A DNA stretch of 33,951 nucleotides from the NCBI GenBank assembly GCA_009923805.1, contig RFSY01000004.1, positions 1-33,951 on the forward strand. The letters are read 5' to 3'. The position numbers were made by a program, and so were the translations under genes. Positions 9,504 to 17,745 of this stretch are shown here, piece after piece. Under the pieces are notes generated by a model. That model had not been told where the DNA came from and searched no databases. It saw only the letters and a program-made list of their open reading frames with translations. Source of the stretch: Actinomycetota bacterium (GTDB taxonomy: Bacteria > Actinomycetota > Actinomycetes > Nanopelagicales > Nanopelagicaceae). Numbering within the stretch: position 1 is the first letter of the stretch; each line of letters starts with the position of its first letter.

Positions 9504-11831
9504 TTCGTAAGAAGGATTTAGAATTGTAAGCTCTCCTTCTTCTTCACCGACCATACCTTCGGCACGCATCTCCATGCCCACCTCAAGTCCTGCGATTTCA
9601 CGTCTTCCTAAGAAGCTCAATGTGATTCCACCAGTTTGATCCCAGACTTCAACTTGAAGCATGGGAGCAGAGCCACGCGGCGCAGTTGAAATGGATGTGA
9701 CTCTGCCGTGAACCTTCGAACGCTTACGCCATTCTATTTTTCCGATAGGTGTGACATCTTCAGTGTGATGGCTTACTGGTTCAAAAATCTTCGGAGCTAT
9801 CTGCGTTGGTTTGACCTTCTGCTGTGAAGGAACTGAGACTAACGCTTCACTCTCATGATGAATTTCCAACTTTTTTCCTGACGTGATTCGATTAACGTCG
9901 AAAGGCACGATGGTTGCAACAACTCGTTCTAGTTGGGAAATTGGGGCAGCAATTTCTTCCGCTGTTTGATCATGAAGTAATCGCCCTAAGAATCGTGAGT
10001 AAGAGCGACGAGGAAGAAGAATCGTTAACTCGACATCAGGTTTTTCAGTCTTCCGAATTGCATAATCCAAAGCAGAGTTTGCAATGCGACGATCAGGGCA
10101 ATCGATAAGTTCTAGTTGAACATCTTCGAGTGCTTCTGATTCGGCCCAGGCATGTTGAATCTCTTCAGCACGGCGATCATCGATTACAAAGTGAACTGCC
10201 TTGATTTTATGTGGCTTCAAGCTTCGCGCGTAACGAATTGCACCCACTGTTGCAATATCTACACTATCTACGAAAACGGTAACGTTATGGCGGCCCATCG
10301 AAGTTGCACGCTCTTCATGTGACTTCACAGAGAGTGCGCCTTGTTCACGTGTGTACTGACGACGAAGACGTAAGAAAGTTGCCACCAAGATTGGCGCTGT
10401 GACGAGCACCATCCAGGCACCTTCGGTAAATTTAACGACTGAGAAAATAAGAACGATTGCAAGAGATACAGTTCCTGCGATTGAATTAATAACCACTTTG
10501 AAACGCCAGTTGCTTGGCCTAGTACGTAGTGTATGTCGGGTCATTCCAAACCCGGCGAGTGTGAAACCAGTAAAAACACCGAGTGCATAGAAAGCAACAA
10601 GATGTTCAACTGAACCTTGTGTAATCACTACAAGAAGTAATCCACCACCGGATAGAAGTAAAATTCCATTTGAGAATGCAAGGCGGTGGCCACGCTTAGT
10701 TAATTGACGTGGCAAATAACCATCGGTTGCGACGAAGTTCACTAGTAATGGGAATGCGCTGTATGTTGTATTTGCACCTGCAAATAAAATAAGCATTGTT
10801 GCAAGCTGAACCAAGATAAACATTATTGAGCCAAATGTGCCAGTCCCCACCGCTGCTTTTGCAATTTGAGAGATAACTGTTGGAGTTCCTGATTCATACG
10901 GCATCGCATGAATATGATGAGCAAACCAAGAGACTCCAAGAACCAAAGTCCCGAGCAAGGTACTCATGACAACGAGTGTGCGTTTTGCATTGACGTGCTC
11001 TGGTGCCTTAAAGAGCGCCACGCCATCTGAGATAGCTTCAAGTCCTGTAAGTGAAGAACCGCCATTAGCGAAGGCGCGAAGCAGAATAAAGATTGCAGTA
11101 AATGTCAGCAGCCCTTGTGCTTGACCCACTGGAACAGCGCCAGGAAGATCTGTATCAAGTACAGGCAAAGTTCCATTTGCTAAGCGATAGATACCCATAC
11201 CAAAGACAATAAACATGCAGCCCACGAAGAAGTACGTTGGCATCGCGAATGCTTTACCAGCTTCTTTAACTCCACGAAGATTTCCATAGGTGAGCAATGC
11301 AATGACAGCAAAAATCATATGCATCTTCCACGGCGCAACAGATGGAAATGTCGAGATAATTGCGGCAACACCAGCGGCAGATTGAATTGCAACAGTCACG
11401 ATGTAATCGAGCATCAGTGCAACTGCTGCGATTTGTGCAACTACAGGACCAAAGTTATCGCGGGAAACAATGTATGCACCGCCGGTCTTTGTGTAAACCT
11501 CGATGACGTTTCTGTATGACAAAGTAATAAGTACAAGAATTCCAAGAACCACTGCCGTCATCGGCATCAAGATTGCGAAGGCTGCAAGTCCGAATGCGGG
11601 AAGCAGTGCAATTAAAATCTGTTCTGAACCGTACGCTGAAGAAGAGATGCAGTCAGATGAAAGAATTCCAAGGGCATATCTCTTGCTGAGACGTTGATGC
11701 CCGAGCGAATGGCGGTTGAGTGCGCCGCCAAGGAAGAATCGTTTGACCTTGTAACTGAATGGATCTTTCACATGTGCGTGCTCTTGAAGTGCTACCGGCT
11801 GGGGTGCATCATCGGTCCAAGACTTAGCCAC
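9492..11831 (-). CDS. APC-family amino acid permease with extended soluble C-terminus including an OB-fold-like segment
   Basis: 779 aa; KRYALGILSSDCISSSAYGSEQILIALLP permease N-terminus; soluble tail ending IEWRKRSKVHGRVTSISTAP...LNPSYELLI. Confidence 0.85.
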   Translation of the reverse strand: MAKSWTDDAPQPVALQEHAHVKDPFSYKVKRFFLGGALNRHSLGHQRLSKRYALGILSSDCISSSAYGSEQILIALLPAFGLAAFAILMPMTAVVLGILVLITLSYRNVIEVYTKTGGAYIVSRDNFGPVVAQIAAVALMLDYIVTVAIQSAAGVAAIISTFPSVAPWKMHMIFAVIALLTYGNLRGVKEAGKAFAMPTYFFVGCMFIVFGMGIYRLANGTLPVLDTDLPGAVPVGQAQGLLTFTAIFILLRAFANGGSSLTGLEAISDGVALFKAPEHVNAKRTLVVMSTLLGTLVLGVSWFAHHIHAMPYESGTPTVISQIAKAAVGTGTFGSIMFILVQLATMLILFAGANTTYSAFPLLVNFVATDGYLPRQLTKRGHRLAFSNGILLLSGGGLLLVVITQGSVEHLVAFYALGVFTGFTLAGFGMTRHTLRTRPSNWRFKVVINSIAGTVSLAIVLIFSVVKFTEGAWMVLVTAPILVATFLRLRRQYTREQGALSVKSHEERATSMGRHNVTVFVDSVDIATVGAIRYARSLKPHKIKAVHFVIDDRRAEEIQHAWAESEALEDVQLELIDCPDRRIANSALDYAIRKTEKPDVELTILLPRRSYSRFLGRLLHDQTAEEIAAPISQLERVVATIVPFDVNRITSGKKLEIHHESEALVSVPSQQKVKPTQIAPKIFEPVSHHTEDVTPIGKIEWRKRSKVHGRVTSISTAPRGSAPMLQVEVWDQTGGITLSFLGRREIAGLEVGMEMRAEGMVGEEEGELTILNPSYELLI

Positions 11832-11874
11832 GACAACTCCCTTTACTTCGATACCTCGTAAGTATGCTTATCTT

Positions 11875-13293
11875 ATGCGCACTCAGTTATATATAGATGG
11901 TCAATGGGTCGATGGCAGCGGGACTTTAGATGTTATCGATCCCAGCGATGGTTCAGTTATAGCCAAAGTTGCCACTTCTAGCGATGAACAGAACCTTGCT
12001 GCGGTAGAGGCTGCCGACCGCGTTGCTGCCTCTTGGGCAAAGACTGCCCCCCGAGTTCGTAGTGAAATCTTGCGCAAAGCATTTGAAACGATGGTCGCAG
12101 AAGCAGATTATCTAGCCGAACTTATCTCTAAGGAGAACGGAAAGGCGCTTCCCGATGCAAAAGGTGAAGTGGCATACGCTGCTGAATTTTTCCGCTGGTT
12201 CGCTGAAGAGACAGTTCGTATTTCTGGTGACTATCGAATGGCGCCAGCTGGTGATAAGAGAATTATTGTTACTCACCAACCGATTGGTGTCTCACTTCTA
12301 ATTACACCGTGGAATTTCCCAGCAGGAATGGCAACTCGCAAGATTGGTCCAGCGATCGCGGCTGGTTGCACGATGATTTTGAAACCTGCTGGACAGACTC
12401 CGCTTACTGCGCTCGCAATAGCTGACATTCTTGAACGTTGTGGGTTACCAAAAGGTGTACTCAATGTAATCCTTCCCGCAAAGTCAGGGCCCGCTATAAG
12501 CAAAATACTTCATGACCCACGAGTAAAGAATCTTTCTTTCACAGGATCAACAGAAGTTGGAAAAATTCTTATCAAAGAAGCAGCAGATCAAGTAATTCGT
12601 TGTTCTATGGAGATGGGTGGAAATGCACCATTTGTTGTTCTCGATGATGCGAATATTGAAGAAGCAATCAAGGGCTTGATGATTGCAAAGATGCGCAATG
12701 GTGGGGCGGCTTGCACTGCTGCCAACCGTATTTACGTTGCACGTTCTATTGGTGACAAGTTCATTGCAGAATTCTCAAAAGCAATGGCGTCACTCAAGAT
12801 GGGTGTGGGACGTGAGCCTGGAACTCAACTTGGGGCAAGTGTCTCAATAAGTGAAAGAAATAAAATTGCAGAACTTGTTGATGCCGCAAAAGCACGCGGT
12901 GTGAAAGTCCACCTTGGCGGAAATACACCGGATGGTGCTGGCGCTTTCTACCCTGCAACAATTCTTGAAGTGAAGAAAGATGATGAAATTCTTTCGCATG
13001 AAGTATTTGGACCAGTAGCTCCAATAGTCTTATTTGATACAGATGAGGAAGCGCTCAAATTAGCGAATGAAACTGATTATGGGCTAATAAGTTATGTGTA
13101 TTCAGAAGATCTCAAACGTGCAATTCGTTTTGCTGAAGGAATTGACGCAGGCATGGTTGGCATCAATCGTGGACTTGTCTCAGACCCAGCTGCGCCATTT
13201 GGTGGCATGAAGCAATCAGGTTTAGGTCGTGAAGGTGGCTTTGATGGCGTGCATGAGTTCTTGCAGACTAAATATATAGGCGTCGAGATCTAG
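11875..13293 (+). CDS. gabD: NAD(P)-dependent succinate-semialdehyde dehydrogenase (aldehyde dehydrogenase family)
   Basis: ITPWNFPAGMATRKIGPAIAAGCTMILKPAGQTP; FTGSTEVGK; MEMGGNAPFVVLDDA; NGGAACTAANR. Confidence 0.88.
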   Translation: MRTQLYIDGQWVDGSGTLDVIDPSDGSVIAKVATSSDEQNLAAVEAADRVAASWAKTAPRVRSEILRKAFETMVAEADYLAELISKENGKALPDAKGEVAYAAEFFRWFAEETVRISGDYRMAPAGDKRIIVTHQPIGVSLLITPWNFPAGMATRKIGPAIAAGCTMILKPAGQTPLTALAIADILERCGLPKGVLNVILPAKSGPAISKILHDPRVKNLSFTGSTEVGKILIKEAADQVIRCSMEMGGNAPFVVLDDANIEEAIKGLMIAKMRNGGAACTAANRIYVARSIGDKFIAEFSKAMASLKMGVGREPGTQLGASVSISERNKIAELVDAAKARGVKVHLGGNTPDGAGAFYPATILEVKKDDEILSHEVFGPVAPIVLFDTDEEALKLANETDYGLISYVYSEDLKRAIRFAEGIDAGMVGINRGLVSDPAAPFGGMKQSGLGREGGFDGVHEFLQTKYIGVEI

Positions 13294-13343
13294 TACAGTC
13301 CAATATTTCAAGGATTGCTTCGTAGGCAAAAAGGGAGAAGGAT

Positions 13344-14882
13344 TTAATTCTTGTAAATCCAAACGTTCTTGCCGTTAGAAAGAGTGCACTCAACATTTTT
13401 GCCTGTTGCGCCAGGGATGGCCAATCCTAAAGTCTCACATTTCATACCCGGATAAATTCCATTGGTAGGAAGTGGATCTGAGGTTGCTGCCCAACGCAAT
13501 TTGCCTGCAGTGCTTTTGCAAAGCAGCACATCTCCTTTCTCAGTTGGGAGGTATTGCCCTTCGATGTCACATATTCCACCGGGACCAAAGACCTCATCTG
13601 GGTTCTGTGTTGGCGCAGGCATTGGAGCTTGTGGTTGAGCTGTAGTCTGCGAAGGAGCATTGTTATCACTCGATTGTTGCCCCTGATTCGAACTTACAAC
13701 TGGAGAAACTGACCAGAATAAGAAATCTGAAACCTTCATACACGTGACTTTTACTTTATTCGCCGCGGCTACGTCATTCTCTTTTGTACATGGGGCTCCT
13801 GCGCGAATTTGAGGTGCAGGAGCCTTAAATTCAGGGACACGATAGTTTTGCGGATATTTATTTCGCAGTAAATCTTCAGTTTGAATTTTCTGCTTTTGAG
13901 CCCAAGCAATTTGTTCGACAATGAATGCTCCAAAACCCACATAAGCATTCTCAGGAGTGACCCCAAAAGTTTTTGTGAATACATTTTTCCAACTAGAGCA
14001 AGGGACTATATCGGCGCTATCAGTTTTGCATTCTGGTTTCCAGGCCGCATCTAATCCGCCAAGAAATTTATATATTTTATCGAAGCCGTACATTCCAACA
14101 AGATATTGAATACCCATAGCTCCTGTTGCGTAATCCTGAGGCTGTTTACATTTTGAAATTGGGCGAGTTTCGTTATCTTTAAAGTAATCGATCCAAAATT
14201 GTGGTTTGGTTGTTTTGTAATCAGTTTCACCGGCCGCATAAGCCAAACCTCTTTGGATAATGCGAGTCATAGCGTTTATATAGACAGGCTGGCTGACCCG
14301 ACTTTCAATTGCGAAACCGTTGTAAGTTGCCATGCCTTCGCGAACCCAGCAAGGCATATTTTTCCCAGAAACGAGGGACGTTTGCGAGATGTGAGTAAGT
14401 TCGTGATAGAGGACATAAGGATATTGATCTGAAACTAATTCAATCTCTAGAAGTTCCATACCTTGGCTTCCATCTTGTGATGGCCCGCTTGTTCCAGAGT
14501 CATGGCGTGCATCCAAATTTAAGGATGTATATGATCCTTTTGTTAAGCCCGCACGGATGGCAGCGTCGTACCAGGCTCGATCTTTCTCGGCATCCCAAAT
14601 CCAAATAGTTACTGGAGTTTTAGCAGGAATATATTTCTCGTAATAGTGAAGCATGAAGAGCATTTGATTTTCAGCAATCTTTACCTTCTCATGATCAGAA
14701 TTTGGCGCGACAACAAAAGATACATTTGGAAGAGTCTTTGAAAATGACTTAGGTGAATTCTTCTGAAGCTCATTCCATGCTTTTTCGGCGATCGGTGAGC
14801 CAAGCGCTGAGGATGCCGCATTTGCCTGGGGGAGAAAAGCAGTAGTAAGTGAAAAGACCATTACCCAAAGAACTTTGCGCAT
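13344..14882 (-). CDS. Secreted protein with gluzincin-like HExxH motif and three C-terminal Cys-pair/Trp repeats
   Basis: Signal peptide MRKVLWVMVFSLTTAFLPQANA; YHELTHISQ...CWVREGMATYNG; repeats starting GAPCTKEND, GGICDIEGQ and GMKCETLGL. Confidence 0.7.
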   Translation of the reverse strand: MRKVLWVMVFSLTTAFLPQANAASSALGSPIAEKAWNELQKNSPKSFSKTLPNVSFVVAPNSDHEKVKIAENQMLFMLHYYEKYIPAKTPVTIWIWDAEKDRAWYDAAIRAGLTKGSYTSLNLDARHDSGTSGPSQDGSQGMELLEIELVSDQYPYVLYHELTHISQTSLVSGKNMPCWVREGMATYNGFAIESRVSQPVYINAMTRIIQRGLAYAAGETDYKTTKPQFWIDYFKDNETRPISKCKQPQDYATGAMGIQYLVGMYGFDKIYKFLGGLDAAWKPECKTDSADIVPCSSWKNVFTKTFGVTPENAYVGFGAFIVEQIAWAQKQKIQTEDLLRNKYPQNYRVPEFKAPAPQIRAGAPCTKENDVAAANKVKVTCMKVSDFLFWSVSPVVSSNQGQQSSDNNAPSQTTAQPQAPMPAPTQNPDEVFGPGGICDIEGQYLPTEKGDVLLCKSTAGKLRWAATSDPLPTNGIYPGMKCETLGLAIPGATGKNVECTLSNGKNVWIYKN

Positions 14883-15208
14883 CCACCAAGCGTAATGTCC
14901 TTTTTGGATATTCGAAAGAGCTTGAGAAGTGCAAAGAGTTGTTACGGCAAGAAGCTTTAACCAACTATTTACCAGACATTCACTATTTACTTACGATTAC
15001 ATCTGCACCTGCGCGGAGAATTGAACTGCTTCCCCAGCCGATTACTTGCAATAATCTACCTGAGTGTTTTTTATGTCGTTCTCAAGACCTCGAACTCATG
15101 ATGAATGCAGAAAACGGTCCAATGGTTCTCTGCGACGAGTGTGGGTATTCAAGCTTGATGTCTAACAAACATCTCACGCTGCCAACAGTTTTAACCATCG
15201 CTTCTTAA
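14849..15208 (+). CDS. Small hypothetical protein with zinc-ribbon-like Cys pairs; start uncertain
   Basis: CFLCRSQDLELMMNAENGPMVLCDECGYS (CxxC...CxxC); GTG start would overlap the divergent gene's 5' end. Confidence 0.5.
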   Translation: MKRPLPKELCASTKRNVLFGYSKELEKCKELLRQEALTNYLPDIHYLLTITSAPARRIELLPQPITCNNLPECFLCRSQDLELMMNAENGPMVLCDECGYSSLMSNKHLTLPTVLTIAS

Positions 15209-15264
15209 GTTTTTCTTCTTCTGCGGGTCTGGCGAAGAAGCGAAGCAAGTTCTACAGTTCACCC

Positions 15265-16338
15265 ATGAGAGAGAACCCACAAAAAGGACTAGTTATATTT
15301 ATAAGCCTTTTGATTGGTTTTTCAATGTTGAGTGTGGAAGCTGGTGTATCAGCGGTGAAAACGGGTGCATCATGCTCCAAAGCTGGACAAACTGTTCTCC
15401 TTTCCGAAAAAAAATTCACCTGTGTCAAAGTTGGCAAGAAATTGCAATGGGATAAAGGTGTCATAGTTCAATTGCCAAAGAAACCTAGCTCACCTACTAC
15501 TCAACTAAGTGGCCACGATTTAGTTATTTCTCAAATAGAATCCAATTGGAAACTATGGAGAAGCAAAAGCAGCAATACCTTTACTCCTATAAAGCTAATT
15601 GTTCAGCCTGGCTATGACTCAGCATGGAGCGGTGCCAGTAAAGGGGCAGATTTACTCATTTCAACATTTAATGCCAACGGGTATTCACTTCTTCAAGAAC
15701 CCATTGCAGTTTTTGGTGATACCGAAGAGTGGCTAGCATCAACTGGAAGGCCAATAGCATGCGGAAGATCGGTCCCAGAGCAACCTCTTGGTATTTATTG
15801 CGGTCACGTAAACCTGGGATACGGATACTTTGTTTTAAATGCAACACAAGATGAAAAATTCATTGGGAAAACTTTGACCCCTTCCCAGATTAATACATTG
15901 AACTACATGGTGGTTCATGATGTAGCTACGATGTATGAACTACAAGCCCAATATGCATCAATCCCGTATGACGGCACCAAGAATCAAATTCCTGCTTGGA
16001 TTAGGGAGGGATTTGTACAGTTATTTGCAGCTCTCGCCGTATCAGATTCAAATGCACAAAAAAAGTCTTATTATGATTTTGCAATATCTTCAAACATGCT
16101 TGAAAGTTTCCCTAAAGCCCTATGTACAAAAACGCTTCAAGATTTTGAATCAAAAGATAGAAAATGGGGTGGAAGCTGCATGTCGAGCCAAAACTTCTAC
16201 GGTGTTGAACTTCTTGCGGCAAGACATGGTGGATTAGATGCCCTATTCAAGTTTGTATCCCTATATGGAGTATCCGATGATTGTCAGCCTTTGGAATTAG
16301 CCGAGAAGATTTTTATGCAGAGTGGTATGACTACTTAA
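15265..16338 (+). CDS. Secreted paralog of the 13344-14882 protein with degenerate HExxH region; probably frameshifted at the 3' end
   Basis: N-terminal hydrophobic segment, Cys repeat GASCSKAGQTVLLSEKKFTCVKVGKKLQWDKG, then VVHDVATMYELQ...AWIREGFVQLF parallels YHELTHIS...CWVREGMATY. Confidence 0.65.
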   Translation: MRENPQKGLVIFISLLIGFSMLSVEAGVSAVKTGASCSKAGQTVLLSEKKFTCVKVGKKLQWDKGVIVQLPKKPSSPTTQLSGHDLVISQIESNWKLWRSKSSNTFTPIKLIVQPGYDSAWSGASKGADLLISTFNANGYSLLQEPIAVFGDTEEWLASTGRPIACGRSVPEQPLGIYCGHVNLGYGYFVLNATQDEKFIGKTLTPSQINTLNYMVVHDVATMYELQAQYASIPYDGTKNQIPAWIREGFVQLFAALAVSDSNAQKKSYYDFAISSNMLESFPKALCTKTLQDFESKDRKWGGSCMSSQNFYGVELLAARHGGLDALFKFVSLYGVSDDCQPLELAEKIFMQSGMTT

Positions 16339-16402
16339 AGATTCCTCAAGGAAGTAGACCAGCTTTAACACCGCCGGCACCTTCAGCGCACAACTAAATC
16401 AT

Positions 16403-16422
16403 GAGCGGAGGATGAGGGATTT
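16403..16422. repeat. 20-bp direct copy (gagcggaggatgagggattt) of the tRNA-Ser 3' end and flank
   Basis: Identical to 17396-17415; reverse complement aaatccctcatcctccgctc spans the tRNA-Ser 3' end. Confidence 0.9.
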
Positions 16423-16496
16423 ATCCTCTTCAGCCTGGGTAATTCCCCGTTCCAAACCTCTGTTCGCGTTCCTACCTCATTGTTATTCTTGGAAGT

Positions 16497-17369
16497 GTGA
16501 AGCGAGTATCTACAACCATAGTAATTGGATGCTTGGTGCTTGCGCTTAACCTTTCAACCGCAACAGCCGCGGTAAGCCCGGGAACTACATGTAAAAAACT
16601 TGGTCAGATCAGTACATCAGCAGGGATCAAGTACACCTGTATCAACAACGGTAAGAAATTTGTTTGGAGTAAAGGCGTAAAAGTGGCCGTCAAGTCGAAT
16701 CCAACTCTTTCACCTACTGCACAGGCATCCTCATCTCCAAGTACTTTTGCTACTCCAGTGTCAACATGTCCAACTCCACTTCTTCAAACGCCAGTTGACC
16801 TATCAAAGGTCACATCAATTCTTTATCCCGGGCAGGAGCGCGGCGGAAATTACAAAGCGCATGGTGGATTTGGTTTTGATAATGCGACCGATAATTTAGT
16901 AACGGTGAAGATTCCACTAAATGGCAAAATTACTCGCGTTGTTCGTTATAAGGAGTTGGGAGAGATTCAGTATCTCTTTGAGTTCGAAGGAGATTGTGGA
17001 GTTTCCTTCCGATTCGATCATTTAAGAAAATTGACCGCGAAATTTGAAGCGGTAGTTAATGTGTTTCCGATAAAGGAAGACTCTCGTACTGACTTAGTAA
17101 GCCCGCCCATCGCTGTTAAGGTCGGTGAAGTGATCGCCACGGAAGTTGGTTTCCTCAATAATGTTTTTGTAGATTTTGGCGTTTACGATATGCGTCAGAA
17201 AAATGAAGCATCGAAAGATCCTGTTTGGGCGAGCGCTCATTCGCAGTTTCCAGCAGATTCTTACGGAATATGTTGGCTTAATTCATTGCCTCAAACTGAC
17301 AGTGCGATAGTGAATTTACTACCAGGTCGTGATGGTAAATTTGAAAAGAAGAGCGATTACTGCAAGTAG
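16497..17369 (+). CDS. Secreted protein: N-terminal Cys-pair/Trp repeat plus M23/LytM-like domain with degenerate motifs
   Basis: GTG start and signal peptide; GTTCKKLGQISTSAGIKYTCINNGKKFVWSKG; then GNYKAHGGFGFDNA...FRFDHLRKL...VFVDFGVYDMR. Confidence 0.6.
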   Translation: MKRVSTTIVIGCLVLALNLSTATAAVSPGTTCKKLGQISTSAGIKYTCINNGKKFVWSKGVKVAVKSNPTLSPTAQASSSPSTFATPVSTCPTPLLQTPVDLSKVTSILYPGQERGGNYKAHGGFGFDNATDNLVTVKIPLNGKITRVVRYKELGEIQYLFEFEGDCGVSFRFDHLRKLTAKFEAVVNVFPIKEDSRTDLVSPPIAVKVGEVIATEVGFLNNVFVDFGVYDMRQKNEASKDPVWASAHSQFPADSYGICWLNSLPQTDSAIVNLLPGRDGKFEKKSDYCK

Positions 17370-17395
17370 GTTTTCTTATACAGATTCACACCTTG

Positions 17396-17415
17396 GAGCG
17401 GAGGATGAGGGATTT
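17396..17415. repeat. 20-bp direct repeat partner at tRNA-Ser 3' end
   Basis: Identical to 16403-16422. Confidence 0.9.
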
Positions 17416-17483
17416 GAACCCTCGATAGGTTGCCCTATACACGCTTTCCAAGCGTGCGCACTCGGCCGCTATGCGAATCCTCC
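17399..17483 (-). tRNA. tRNA-Ser(GGA), CCA not encoded
   Basis: Reverse strand GGAGGATTCGCATAGCGGCCGAGTGCGCACGCTTGGAAAGCGTG...GAGGGTTCAAATCCCTCATCCTCCG: 7-bp acceptor, anticodon GGA, long variable arm, TTCAAAT loop. Confidence 0.95.
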
Positions 17484-17575
17484 AGCGCTGAAAGCTCGCG
17501 AGAGCAACCAACGAGCCAAGGGTAGCGGTGCTCTTCACCCGCCCTGACACATAAGCCAGATCGCTAAGTAGTATT

Positions 17576-17671
17576 GGGCCAGATCTCCGGTGCGACGCCA
17601 TCGTGCTGAACTCCCCCAGGGTAGGAATACAGCAAGGGTAGGTACGCTCTGGCGGGTGCACCGGAGGTCCC
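17576..17671 (+). ncRNA. ffs: Signal recognition particle 4.5S-type RNA
   Basis: Terminal pairing CTCCGGTGC/GCACCGGAG; SRP core CCCCCAGGGTAGGAATACAGCAAGGGTAGG; GCTCTGGCGGGTGC; upstream of dnaX/recR. Confidence 0.9.
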
Positions 17672-17745
17672 AAGAAGAATTTCCATCAAGTGTTGTGGTC
17701 AATTAGAAGTGAATTGAATCGCGGCCTTAACGAGAGTAGATAAAG

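Noticed and set aside
16408-16428. Hairpin gaggat-gagggattt-atcctc as a terminator
   Set aside because: Only 6 bp with no T tract; half of it is the tRNA-derived repeat, so the pairing is probably incidental.
17386-17673. 95-aa minus-strand ORF and 17329-17547 plus-strand ORF
   Set aside because: They cover tRNA-Ser and SRP RNA; both are spurious translations of RNA genes.
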